Source: Candidatus Zhuqueibacterota bacterium (GTDB lineage: Bacteria > Zhuqueibacterota > Zhuqueibacteria > Zhuqueibacterales > Geothermadaptataceae). Taken from it: a stretch of 34,860 nucleotides of DNA. The notes under the pieces were generated by a model that worked only from the letters and a program-made list of their open reading frames with translations, was not told the origin of the DNA and ran no database searches. Where the stretch lies: positions 1 through 34,860 of the forward strand of contig JAUZRQ010000068.1 of assembly GCA_030950365.1 (NCBI GenBank). The letters are read 5' to 3'. Both the position numbers and the translations under genes were made by a program. Positions 25,368-33,711 of this stretch are shown here, piece by piece (the stretch's first letter is position 1; each line of letters begins with the position of its first letter).

Positions 25368-26855
25368 ATGAAATTGAAAAAACGCTTTGGCGTGCTGTTT
25401 TTGGTGTGTGCGGGAATTCTGGCGAACGGTGTGATGGCTCAGGACAATCTGCGCTCCCAACTGTTCTCCGAAGTCGATGCCATCAAAGCGCAGGCTGAGA
25501 AACGGCAGGCCAATGTGCTGGCGCCCACCAACTACGGCAAGGCGATGAAGGCCTATCAACGCGCCGAGCAGGACCTGCGCAAGGGGCGCAACCTGCAGGA
25601 TATTCGCAAGCGCATCCGCGAAGCACAGGCTTATTTCAAAAAAGCCATCGAGGCCACCAAGCTGGCGGAAGTGACTTTTTCCTCGGTTACCGCAGCGCGC
25701 AACGATGCCATCAGCGCGGATGCAGCCAAGTTCGCCCGCGCCACCTGGGAGAAGGCCGAAGAGAAGCTCATCGAAGCGGCCAAGGAGCTGGAAAAGGGCG
25801 ATGTGAAAGATGCCATGAAGCGCGGTAAAAAAGCCGAGGAGCTGTACCGCCAGGCCGAACTGGAAGCCATTAAGGCCAATTTCCTCACCCCGGCCTGGAC
25901 CCTGCTCGACAAGGCCGACCGCCTGAAGGTTGGACGCAATGCGCCGCGCACTCTGGCCCGAGCCCGGGAACTGGCGCAAAAAGCGGAAGATCTGCTACGG
26001 CAAAATCGGTACGATAACGATGAAGCGCGACAACTGGCGCAGGAGGCCAAATACGAAGCCGCCCATGCCATCTTTCTCAACGACCTGATCGACAAATACA
26101 AGGACGCCGATCTCGATTTCGAAGACGTATTTTTGCTGGCTGAGCAGCCGCTGCAGAAAATCGGAGGCACGTTGGATATCGTAACCCGGTTCGACAAAGG
26201 CTACGATCCGCCCACCGAAAAGATCATCAACAAAATCAAAGATTTACAGGACAAACTGCGGCTGGCGCTGGAAGTGATTGAAAAGCGCAATGCGGAAATC
26301 AAAACGCTGCAGGAACAGATTGCCTCCATGGAGCGACGGCTGGGCAGCCTGACCGCCGCCGAAAAGGCGCTGCAGGAAAAGCTGGAACGTCAGCGCCGGC
26401 AGGAAATGACCTTTTTTGAAGTGGCGAAAATGTTCACGCGCAGCGAGGCACAGGTGCTGCGCGATGGCAATCATGTGATCATCCGGTTGTATGGCCTCAC
26501 CTTTCCAGTGGGCCACGCGATCATCGAACCGCAGTTTTTCTCGCTGCTCACCAAGGTTCAAAATGCGCTTCGCAAGTTTCCGAACGCCAATGTGATCATC
26601 GAGGGCCACACCGATTCGCAGGGCTCGGACAAGCAAAACCAGTCGCTATCGGAACAGCGGGCTGAGGCGGTGCGGCAGTATTTGCTGGCCAATATGAACT
26701 GGAGCCCGGGCCGGATCCATGCCGTGGGCTACGGCGAATCGCGGCCCATCGCCAGCAACGATACTCCCGAAGGCCGCGCCAAAAACCGCCGCATCGACAT
26801 TGTAATTATCCCGGAATGGGCCCAGAGCGAGGCGGCCAACCAGACGCAGCGGTGA
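25368..26855 (+). CDS. OmpA-family protein with long alpha-helical region
   Basis: This 495-residue protein has a signal peptide (1-25, ending GVMAQ). A helical, Ala/Lys/Glu-rich region (about 30-250) follows, with repeated segments such as AKFARATWEKAEEKLIEAAKELEKGD, like the DUF4398/TPR-like periplasmic helices. A coiled coil spans about 285-345. The C-terminal OmpA domain (about 375-490) carries IEGHTDSQGSDKQNQSLSEQRAEAVRQYL and GYGESRPIASNDTPEGRAKNRRIDI, the peptidoglycan-binding residues (Asp and Arg) included. It should tie the outer membrane to the cell wall from the periplasm. No N-terminal beta-barrel or lipobox is seen. AAGGAG precedes the ATG; a terminator follows 33 bp after the stop. 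Confidence 0.9.
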   Translation: MKLKKRFGVLFLVCAGILANGVMAQDNLRSQLFSEVDAIKAQAEKRQANVLAPTNYGKAMKAYQRAEQDLRKGRNLQDIRKRIREAQAYFKKAIEATKLAEVTFSSVTAARNDAISADAAKFARATWEKAEEKLIEAAKELEKGDVKDAMKRGKKAEELYRQAELEAIKANFLTPAWTLLDKADRLKVGRNAPRTLARARELAQKAEDLLRQNRYDNDEARQLAQEAKYEAAHAIFLNDLIDKYKDADLDFEDVFLLAEQPLQKIGGTLDIVTRFDKGYDPPTEKIINKIKDLQDKLRLALEVIEKRNAEIKTLQEQIASMERRLGSLTAAEKALQEKLERQRRQEMTFFEVAKMFTRSEAQVLRDGNHVIIRLYGLTFPVGHAIIEPQFFSLLTKVQNALRKFPNANVIIEGHTDSQGSDKQNQSLSEQRAEAVRQYLLANMNWSPGRIHAVGYGESRPIASNDTPEGRAKNRRIDIVIIPEWAQSEAANQTQR

Positions 26856-26888
26856 ACCGCATGGCTTGAATGAATAATGAAACGCATC

Positions 26889-26926
26889 AAAAGCGCGCGT
26901 CTTTCCAGGCGATGCGCTTTTTTTAT
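26889..26926 (+). terminator. Rho-independent terminator of the OmpA-family gene
   Basis: Stem AAAGCGC ... GCGCTTT with an internal partly paired loop and a T-run (seven Ts) on the plus strand, about 33 bp after the stop codon. Confidence 0.75.
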
Positions 26927-27424
26927 TGTTAGCGTGAGGCCGATGGTTTGGACAGACAATTCTTGCAATGGCCGCCGAAACAGCAGTAGCACAAGCTTCC
27001 AGTTTGTGAGGCCACAGGTGGTGCCGAACCGGGGCATCCAGGCCACCAGATTCGATTTGATTTACGATGACTGAACCCGTGCATTCGTTCCCGGCCGCAA
27101 GGGCCGGAGACTACACTCGCCAAAACACCGTCAGGGATGGCATTCGATCCTCTACATAAACGATAATTCAATCATCAGGCACCCGCAAGGGGCGCGGGCT
27201 ACGTCGTGGCATTCATGAGCCGTGGCGTAAAACACAAACATCCCCTTCCTCACCAATTCTTGTGCAGGCATTCCGTGCCGATCCGCGTCCTCCGTGTTCG
27301 CTTTTGTTGCTTTGCCCAATACGTGCAAAACCCAACCGGCCATAAGGACCGGGGGCTACATAAAAACGCCCTCCTTTTCGGCTTTCGTGTTTTTCGCGGT
27401 GAAAATAAAACAACCACAAATCGC
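26927..27424. repeat. Intergenic region with degenerate small palindromic repeats
   Basis: No gene recognised; weak open frames here read through repeats. Hairpin units: CCGGCC-N5-GGCCGG (27091-27107, then GACTAC), CCCGC-N7-GCGGG (27182-27198, then CTACG) and CCGGCC-ATAA-GGACCGG (27336-27352, leading into GGGGCTACA to 27360). A related tail, ATCCGCGTCC followed by TCCGTGTTCG, lies at 27281-27300. A degenerate REP-like CCGTC-AGG-GATGG lies at 27128-27140. The same hairpin plus TCCGTGTTC arrangement recurs at 30794-30881. Confidence 0.5.
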
Positions 27425-27490
27425 CGCGGTCAGGGACCGCGTCTAACCAAAAATATGTTCCATTCCGGATAGAGGCCGTCCCTGACGGCC
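27425..27490. repeat. REPIN-like pair of inverted REP palindromes
   Basis: Two hairpins, each a perfect 7-bp stem with a 3-nt loop: CGCGGTCAGGGACCGCG (27425-27441) and GGCCGTCCCTGACGGCC (27474-27490). The second is the inverted form of the first: on the opposite strand it reads stem-TCAGGGA-stem. Both are followed, reading inwards, by TCTAWCC. A 32-bp spacer separates them. Two REP units in inverted orientation around a short spacer is the REPIN structure spread by RAYT transposases. The pair lies just past the stop of the murU-like gene (-) and may protect its mRNA end. Confidence 0.6.
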
Positions 27491-27499
27491 AACCAACTT

Positions 27500-28228
27500 T
27501 TATTGATCCAACGGAAATGTTTGTTCGGCAAGCTTCAATTGCTCGGGGCGGCCGAGGTCGATCCAGCGCGCCGCATCGCCGCGGTAGCCCGCGATACGTT
27601 CGCCGGAGGCCGCCAATTTCAGGTAAGCATCCACGATCGAAAAACATACCTCATCGGGAAGAAGCGGGAAAATAGCTGGTGAAATGATGTGTATCCCCAT
27701 GAAGGAGAGCGGCGTCACGGCGCCGGCATCCGGCACCACCAGCCGCTCTTCGCCAAGCTGCACATGCCGCCAGCCTATGATCCGCAGATCGGCGTCGAAC
27801 AACAAATACCGGCTGGTTTGGCGTTGCCGCACCGCCAGCGTGGCCAGATTGCCGCGCTGGTCATGTGCGGCCAGCATGGCCGATAAATCCAGATCGGTGA
27901 GAACATCCACATTGTGCAAAATAAACGGCCGACCATCATCAAAAAACCAGGACGCCCGCTTAAGACCGCCGCCGGTGTCCAGCAGCTCCTCCTCCACCGA
28001 AAATTCGATCCGCAGCCCAAAGGCGTCGCGCTCGCGGACGAATTCGATAATCTGCTCGGCCAAATGGTACACATTGATGATGATTTCTTCCACGCCGAAG
28101 CTTTTGAGGCGGAGAATGACGTGTTCGAGTAACGGCTTGCCGGCCAGCGGCACCAGGGCCTTGGGGATGCGATCGGTGAGCGGCCGCAGGCGCGTGCCCC
28201 GTCCCGCAGCCAGAATCATGGCCTTCAT
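27500..28228 (-). CDS. murU: MurU-like sugar-1-phosphate nucleotidyltransferase
   Basis: This 242-residue protein has the NTP-transferase fold. Visible are LAAGRGTRLRPLT (6-18), PKALVPLAGKPLLEH (22-36), LLDTGGGLKRA, LHNVDVLTD (metal-binding Asp) and ARWIDLGRPEQL at the C terminus. It is short, like MurU (MurNAc-1-phosphate uridylyltransferase of peptidoglycan recycling) and related mannose-1-P guanylyltransferase-like proteins. The assignment to MurU rests on the adjacent AmgK-like kinase, the classical amgK-murU pair. The start ATG at 28228 lies 5 bp after the stop of the kinase gene. A longer open frame reaching upstream is a shadow of the kinase gene. Confidence 0.75.
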   Translation of the reverse strand: MKAMILAAGRGTRLRPLTDRIPKALVPLAGKPLLEHVILRLKSFGVEEIIINVYHLAEQIIEFVRERDAFGLRIEFSVEEELLDTGGGLKRASWFFDDGRPFILHNVDVLTDLDLSAMLAAHDQRGNLATLAVRQRQTSRYLLFDADLRIIGWRHVQLGEERLVVPDAGAVTPLSFMGIHIISPAIFPLLPDEVCFSIVDAYLKLAASGERIAGYRGDAARWIDLGRPEQLKLAEQTFPLDQ

Positions 28229-28233
28229 GCCGG

Positions 28234-29688
28234 CTAGACCCCCACCATAGGTTGAAACTGCTCCTGCATTTCCAGTTCGCGGTGCCGGACCTCCACATCC
28301 ACATCGAAATGCTCCTTGATGATCCGCGCCAGCCGGTTGGCGCAATACACCGACCGGTGCTGACCGCCGGTGCAACCGAACGCGACCATGAGATCGGTGA
28401 AATTGCGCTTCTGGTAATTTTGAATCACCTGCGCGATGATCGCATTGACGTGGCGCAGGAATTGATGCACATCTTCTTCGCGATCCAGGAAGGCGATCAC
28501 CGGCTCGTCGTTGCCGGTGAGATTGGCGTATTCGGGATAGCGGCCGGGATTCGGAAGCGCTCGGCAATCGAACACGAAGCCGCCGCCGTGGCCTTTGTCA
28601 TCCCACGGGATGCCGCGCTTGTACGAAAAACTCTGGATGCGCACCGTAAGCCGGAGATCGGCGTTACCGATTTGCCGAAGCATGGACGAACGCACCAGGC
28701 GGTTCCAGGCGTCGGTGAGCGCCGGCAGCTTCACGGGCAATTGCGCTGTGCGCAGCAGCCATTCGAGATTGCGGATGGCATACGGTACGCTGCGCAGAAA
28801 ATGCGTTTTGCGCTCATAGAAACCGCGAAAGCCGTACGCGCCCAGCGCCTGCATGATGCGGATGTACACATAGCCGTAATAGTACTGCAAAAAGCTTTCG
28901 CGGTCGATGGGCATGAGTTGCTCCACCGCAGCGATGTAATGCTCTAACAGCGCATCGCGAACGTCCTGCGGAATATCGGCTTTTGCATCGAACAGCAGCG
29001 AAGCGATGTCGTATTGCAGCGCGCCGCGACGTCCGCCCTGGTAATCGATGAAATACGGTTCGCCGTCTACCAACATCACGTTGCGGGACTGAAAATCGCG
29101 GTACAGAAAAAAGTCGCGATCGGCCTGCAGCAGAAAATCGGTGAACCGCTGGAAATCGTCTTCCAGACTTTGCTCATCAAACGGGATTTTGGCCAGTTTG
29201 AGGAAATAATATTTGAAGTAATTCAAATCCCACAACATGGATTGACGGTCGAAACTGGCGCGCGGGTAGCACACACTGAAATCCACCACTTTGGCGGCGC
29301 GGATTTGAAATTGCGGCAGCCATTCCACGACCTTGCGGTAGGTCTCGATCAGCCGGTCGCTGAAACCCTCTTGCTTCCGGATTTCGGTGAGATATGAAAA
29401 CAGAGTCACATCGCCGAGGTCTTGCTCGAGGTAGATATTTTGATCGAGATCCTCGGCATAAATTTCGGGCACCGGCAGACCGATATCGCGAAACTGGCGA
29501 CTGAACGTCAGGAATGCGATGTTCTCCTTCCGGTCGGGATTGTATGCGCCAATGGCGCGTTTGCTTTTTCCGGTGATGCGGAAGTATTTGCGGTCTGAGC
29601 CGTGCGCCGGCAGTGGCGCGATGCCGGTCGCCGTTTCGCCGGCCCAGCGTTCAAACAGCTCGGCCAGTTTTTTCTGAACTTTTTTCAC
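28234..29688 (-). CDS. AmgK-like sugar kinase fused to RapZ C-terminal domain
   Basis: This 484-residue protein has two domains. Residues 1-330 form an aminoglycoside-phosphotransferase-like kinase with GSDRKYFRI (30-38), LEQDLGDVTLFSYL (87-100), LYRDFQSRNVM (Asp198, Asn203) and FIDYQGG (Asp215). This pattern fits AmgK, the anomeric MurNAc/GlcNAc kinase. Residues ~347-484 match the C-terminal domain of RapZ: VRIQSFSYKRGIP, GHGGGFVFDCRALPNPGR, and FGCTGGQHRSVYCANRLA (437-454), which in E. coli RapZ forms the glucosamine-6-phosphate pocket. The RapZ N-terminal P-loop domain is absent. GTG start, with GAGG spaced 5 nt. The murU-like gene follows after 5 bp, so the two are one operon. Confidence 0.85.
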   Translation of the reverse strand: MKKVQKKLAELFERWAGETATGIAPLPAHGSDRKYFRITGKSKRAIGAYNPDRKENIAFLTFSRQFRDIGLPVPEIYAEDLDQNIYLEQDLGDVTLFSYLTEIRKQEGFSDRLIETYRKVVEWLPQFQIRAAKVVDFSVCYPRASFDRQSMLWDLNYFKYYFLKLAKIPFDEQSLEDDFQRFTDFLLQADRDFFLYRDFQSRNVMLVDGEPYFIDYQGGRRGALQYDIASLLFDAKADIPQDVRDALLEHYIAAVEQLMPIDRESFLQYYYGYVYIRIMQALGAYGFRGFYERKTHFLRSVPYAIRNLEWLLRTAQLPVKLPALTDAWNRLVRSSMLRQIGNADLRLTVRIQSFSYKRGIPWDDKGHGGGFVFDCRALPNPGRYPEYANLTGNDEPVIAFLDREEDVHQFLRHVNAIIAQVIQNYQKRNFTDLMVAFGCTGGQHRSVYCANRLARIIKEHFDVDVEVRHRELEMQEQFQPMVGV

Positions 29689-30107
29689 AGAAGCCTCACG
29701 CCATTGATTGAACGTTGCGATTGGACACCATGCGTTCGATGTTTAAAGAAATACTCATAAAAATAGTCACAAGAGCCAAAAATCGGATCCATTCGCGCTG
29801 AGGCCAATGGATCGTGCGCAGGTCGGAAGCATTTTAACTGTTCAGTCTCCTACCCGTCATCGCGAGGATCCGCCAGCTGGCGGAGACGAAGCGATCTCAT
29901 TGTTATATTTGCAAAGAGATCGCCGTCCGCCAGCAGTCGGACAGGCGCATCCGCCATGCGGCGGCTGCTCGCGATGACTGGTAAGATTTCATCAAACGGG
30001 AATAACTGAATAGTTACAGTTACGAATCATCTTTCAAAATGTACCTAATTTTCCAGCGAAATGCAAGCGGCAACCTTTTGGCCCGTTTTGCGGTTAAAAC
30101 AAGTAGC
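29689..30107. other. Intergenic region holding a GTCATCGCGAG repeat element
   Basis: About 420 bp between the kinase gene (-) and the hypothetical gene (+). The repeat at 29856-29978 fills the centre. No promoter with good spacing was found for the kinase gene, and there is no clear Shine-Dalgarno for the next gene. Confidence 0.4.
29856..29978. repeat. Palindromic GTCATCGCGAG repeat element, copy 1
   Basis: Outer arms GTCATCGCGAG (29856-29866) and CTCGCGATGAC (29968-29978) are a perfect 11-bp inverted repeat. Inside are a perfect palindrome TCCGCCAGCTGGCGGA, GCGATCTC, and GTCCG-N8-CGGAC (29925-29942). This is the 'GTCATTGCGAG ... CTCGCAATGAC' type of dispersed element found between genes in many unrelated bacterial genomes. 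A second, decayed copy lies at 33811-33905. Confidence 0.65.
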
Positions 30108-30692
30108 ATGGACAGGATACGCCAAATACTTCGGCTGGGGACTGAGGACTCTTTACGGCAATTGCACGAGTTTTTTCAGAAAATGCTCGGCCTGGCCTTT
30201 TACGATTTGAACCTGCAGGCGCACCGCGACGCCCACGTCTATCTGGCCGATCGTCTCACCTTTTTTGCCCGTACGGATCATCTTTACCGCATCAAATCGC
30301 TGCCCGACTGGAAACTCGAAACGGTGGTGGAAATTTTGCTGCAACTGGAATCGGCGCGGCAGGGCGACATCCTGCTGAAACAGCACGAGGAATGGCTGGT
30401 GTTGCGGCACATCGGCGATTTCACACTGTTCATGACCGGCATGTTCCGCGAATACGTACAGCGCATCGGGGTGATGGATTTTTACCAGACCAAAGGCAAA
30501 GAGGCGTATGCCGATCTGGCCGGACATCTTGGCCGCGGCGGGTTTCAGGAGGAAGAGCGGCTTTTTTCCGGACTGAACCAGTATTTCGAGTTGTACACCG
30601 GGGCCATCGATTACATGAAGAAGGTGTATTTCCACTACGAGCCCATCGACCGCATGCTGAAATCGGTCATCGATGCGCTGAGCCGGTGGTGA
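30108..30692 (+). CDS. Conserved-looking hypothetical protein, alpha-helical
   Basis: This protein of 194 residues starts at the ATG giving MDRIRQILRLG. It is rich in predicted helices (SLRQLHEFFQKML, ETVVEILLQLESARQGD, FMTGMFREYVQRIG, EPIDRMLKSVIDAL) and has no signal peptide, membrane segment, metal motif or nucleotide motif that I recognise. Codon use and GC content look like the neighbouring genes, which supports it as real. An in-frame ATG 69 bp upstream (30039) adds residues from AT-richer sequence; neither start has a Shine-Dalgarno. No function is proposed. Confidence 0.6.
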   Translation: MDRIRQILRLGTEDSLRQLHEFFQKMLGLAFYDLNLQAHRDAHVYLADRLTFFARTDHLYRIKSLPDWKLETVVEILLQLESARQGDILLKQHEEWLVLRHIGDFTLFMTGMFREYVQRIGVMDFYQTKGKEAYADLAGHLGRGGFQEEERLFSGLNQYFELYTGAIDYMKKVYFHYEPIDRMLKSVIDALSRW

Positions 30693-31104
30693 TTTGTATT
30701 TTTTTGCGTTATAGGATAAAATTCTCGCAGAGGTATATTCTCGTTGTGAAGCCGCCGAGCTTGTGGGGCGGCTTGTCTGCAGAAACATTATATGCCCCCG
30801 GCCCTACAAAGGGGCGGGGCTACACGGCAACCATCATCCATCACGGTTATCCGTGTTCCATCCACGTAAATCCGTGGCTATCAAAAAATAGACACCCCAC
30901 CTGTCCCCCCTGTCATGTCTCAGGCCAATTGAGGCAGACAGCACCTCCCCCATCAATTTCCACCCATTCACGTGTTCTGGTACAGTTCTACTTGCCCGGC
31001 CAACACAAACGATCATACATTTTTGCACACTCGACCTTTGTAAATTTTCGATTGATCTTTTGAACCTATGGCAGTATTCCATTCCATTAACCTCGAGGCA
31101 TACC
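30693..31104. other. Intergenic region before the M14 peptidase gene
   Basis: About 410 bp. Its middle part (30794-30881) holds repeat sequences listed separately. A weak promoter-like TTGATC-N17-TATTCC (31052-31080) lies 24 bp before the M14 ATG. No gene is seen. Confidence 0.4.
30794..30881. repeat. Degenerate palindromic repeat with GGGGCTACA and TCCGTG tails
   Basis: A GC-rich hairpin runs from GCCCCCGGCCC through TACAAA to GGGGCGGGG and ends in GGGGCTACA (to 30824). It is followed by TATCCGTGTTCCATCC and CACGTAAATCCGTGGCTAT (to 30881). The hairpin and the TCCGTG parts occur in the same order at 27336-27300-type units, which suggests two relics of one family. Confidence 0.45.
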
Positions 31105-33711
31105 ATGCAATTCAAACATTGGCTTTGGACGTTTGTGAGTCTATTCATGGTGTTATCCGCTCTGTCCAGCATGCAGGCGCAATCCCTCCGCAGGTTTGCC
31201 GAAATTTCAGGGCATGATTTCGGCGAGCGCATCAGTCTGCACCGCGAAATGGAGGCATACGTGCAGTATCTCGCCGAGCATTCGCCGCGGGTCAAAGTCG
31301 TGCATCAGGGCAGGACGTGGGAGCAGCGGTCGCAATACGCGGTGATCATCACAGCGCCGGAAAACCACCAGCGGCTGGAAGAAATCCGGCGGGGCATTGC
31401 GCGGCTGGCCGATCCGAGGCTGCTCAGCGAAGCCGAGGCCGATCAATTAATCCGCTCGCTGCCGGCGGTGGCCTATTTAGGCGGCTCCATCCACGGATTC
31501 GAGCTCTCCGGCAGCGAAGCCATGCTGAAGCTCATCGAGCGCCTCGCCACCCGCGACGATCCGGACACGCGCACCATTTTGCAGAACCTGGTGGTGGTCA
31601 TCGATCCCATGTTCAATCCGGATGGCCGCGACGCCTTTGCCCAGTACAACCATCAGACGCTTGGCCGCGAGCCCAATCCCCGGCGTGAGGACTGGAACAA
31701 CCAGTTCCGGCGCTGGGAAGCGCTGAAATTCCGCACCAACCACTACTTTTTCGATCTGAACCGGGACTGGTTTGCGCACACGCAGATCGAAACGCGCAAC
31801 CGCATCAAAACCGTGTTGCAATGGCATCCGCAAATTGCGGTGGATGCGCATGAAATGGGCTCCGATTTCGAGTTTTATTTCGATCCGGCGACGCAGCCCA
31901 ACCATGTGTACTATCCCGAATACGCGCGCCGCTGGCTGAAACGTTTCGGCCGCGCTTATGCCGCCGCGTTCGATTCCGCCGGTTTTGAATTCATGACCCG
32001 CGAACGCTACAATTATTACTATCCAGGTTACACCACGTCGTGGACCAGCTACCAGGGCGCGGCAGGCATGCTGTTCGAGCAGGGCTCCAGCCGCGGTCTG
32101 GCCATCACGCGTCGCGACGAATCGGTGCGCACCCTGGCGGAGGCGATGCAGCATCATTACCTCGGCGCGCTGACGGCCCTGCGCACGGCGGCCCGCGAAC
32201 GTGCGACGCTGCTGGCCGAGTATTATCACGCCCATATGGATGCGCTGGAAGATGGCCGCAAAGGCATTCGGCGGTATCTGCTGCCCCCGGGCGGCGATCC
32301 CGGCCTCACTGTCGAGGCGGTTGCCTTGTTGCTGCGCAACGGCATCGAGGTCCACCGCCTGCGTGAACCGGTGACCCTGTCGCAGGTACGCGACCGCGAA
32401 GGGCATACCGTGGGCCAGTATCGCTTTCCGGCCGGAACCTACGTGATTGAAGCGGCGCAGCCGCGCAACCGGCTGGTGCGCGTGCTGCTGGAACCCGACG
32501 CGCCATTGCCGCAGGCGTTCCTGAACGAAGCCCGGCTGCGGGCCGAACGCGGCGAAAATCCACGCTTTTACGACATCACCGCCTGGTCGCTGCCGCTTCT
32601 GTTCAACATTCCGGGCTACTCTGCCGCTGACGGCCGTCGCCTGCCGGCGGAGCGCATCGACGCACCCGGCCCGGTGGCCATGGCTTTTGACCGCGCTGGC
32701 TATGCATACATTCTGGACGGCAGGCAGGCGCATACCATGGCCGCGCTGTACCATCTGGCCGTACGCGGCTACCGCGTGTCCATGACCTTTCGCGAAACGC
32801 GCATTCAGGGACAGTCCTTTCCCGGCGGCTCGGGCGTGGTGCGCGTGGGCGACAATCCGGAGGACATTCACGAGGCGGTAAAGGCGTTGGCGGAGCGATA
32901 TCACATTCGCGTGTATCCGGTGCACACCGGCCTCAGCGATGAAGGCTATCCGGCGCTGGGCTCCGAACACGTGCGGCCGGTCAAACCCAACGACATCGCC
33001 ATCGTCGGCGAGCATCCCATCAGCGGCTATTCGTTCGGCCATGCCTGGTTCGTGCTCGACCGCCAGTACGAAATTCCGGTGACGGTGCTGCGGGCCTGGG
33101 CGTTGCCCTCGGCGCCGCTCAAGCGCTATTCAACGCTCATTCTGCCGCACCTGAATCGCGGCGAATTCAAGCGGGTGCTCGGCCAGCGGGGCATGCAACG
33201 GCTGAAACACTGGGTGCAGGACGGCGGCGTGCTGGTGGCCATTGGCGATGCGGCGCTGTTCGTGGCCAAAGACCTCAAACTGGCTGCCGTGAAATCCTGG
33301 GCCGACACGTCGGACAACCCCGCGGCGCGCAACCAGTTGCCCATGCTCACGCCGGGCGCATTTTTGCGCACGGAGCTGCTCGAAGGCCACTGGCTCACTG
33401 CCGGCTATGCCGGCGACTTCCCGACGCTGGTGTACTCCTCACGCATCCTGCTGCCGCCTAACGGTCCAACTATATTGCCGCAGCGCAAGGTCGTGGCCCG
33501 CTTTACCGCGAAAACGAACCGATTGCGCATGGCCGGGCACATCTGGCCGGATGTGGCCGAACGCACGGCGGGCGGGGTGTTTTTGTACGAACAAAAGCAT
33601 GGCCGGGGACGGGTGATTCTATTCGCGGAGGACCCCAATTTCCGCGGCTACTGGCGGGGCGCAGACCGATTGTTTCTGAACGCCGTGCTGTTCGGCGCCA
33701 GCGCGCCGTGA
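31105..33711 (+). CDS. Exported M14-family zinc carboxypeptidase with C-terminal amidotransferase-like domain
   Basis: This 868-residue protein has a signal peptide (1-26, ending SMQAQ). An M14 peptidase domain (about 45-350) carries GSIHGFELSGSE (His130, Glu133), DPMFNPDGRDAF, DLNRDWFAHTQIET, VDAHEMGS (His249) and MLFEQGSSRG (Glu325), so zinc ligands and the general base are present. The middle part (about 360-540) is mixed. The C-terminal part (about 545-860) looks like a class-I glutamine-amidotransferase-like fold (YILDGRQAHTMAALYHL, ILPHLNRGEFKRVLG, LKHWVQDGGVLVAIGDAA, VILFAEDPNFRGYWRG) without a recognisable catalytic cysteine. Proteins of this layout are common in FCB bacteria as secreted peptidases. 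Start: ATG 31105 rather than the in-frame ATG at 31060, as GAGG precedes it and the signal peptide begins there. Confidence 0.88.
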   Translation: MQFKHWLWTFVSLFMVLSALSSMQAQSLRRFAEISGHDFGERISLHREMEAYVQYLAEHSPRVKVVHQGRTWEQRSQYAVIITAPENHQRLEEIRRGIARLADPRLLSEAEADQLIRSLPAVAYLGGSIHGFELSGSEAMLKLIERLATRDDPDTRTILQNLVVVIDPMFNPDGRDAFAQYNHQTLGREPNPRREDWNNQFRRWEALKFRTNHYFFDLNRDWFAHTQIETRNRIKTVLQWHPQIAVDAHEMGSDFEFYFDPATQPNHVYYPEYARRWLKRFGRAYAAAFDSAGFEFMTRERYNYYYPGYTTSWTSYQGAAGMLFEQGSSRGLAITRRDESVRTLAEAMQHHYLGALTALRTAARERATLLAEYYHAHMDALEDGRKGIRRYLLPPGGDPGLTVEAVALLLRNGIEVHRLREPVTLSQVRDREGHTVGQYRFPAGTYVIEAAQPRNRLVRVLLEPDAPLPQAFLNEARLRAERGENPRFYDITAWSLPLLFNIPGYSAADGRRLPAERIDAPGPVAMAFDRAGYAYILDGRQAHTMAALYHLAVRGYRVSMTFRETRIQGQSFPGGSGVVRVGDNPEDIHEAVKALAERYHIRVYPVHTGLSDEGYPALGSEHVRPVKPNDIAIVGEHPISGYSFGHAWFVLDRQYEIPVTVLRAWALPSAPLKRYSTLILPHLNRGEFKRVLGQRGMQRLKHWVQDGGVLVAIGDAALFVAKDLKLAAVKSWADTSDNPAARNQLPMLTPGAFLRTELLEGHWLTAGYAGDFPTLVYSSRILLPPNGPTILPQRKVVARFTAKTNRLRMAGHIWPDVAERTAGGVFLYEQKHGRGRVILFAEDPNFRGYWRGADRLFLNAVLFGASAP

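Noticed and set aside
27091-27490. CRISPR array
   Set aside because: The palindromic units differ in sequence and spacing, spacers are not of equal length, and no cas gene is near.
31477-33042. Minus-strand open frame of 521 codons
   Set aside because: Antisense to the M14 peptidase, whose catalytic motifs are intact; the frame has skewed composition and no motif.
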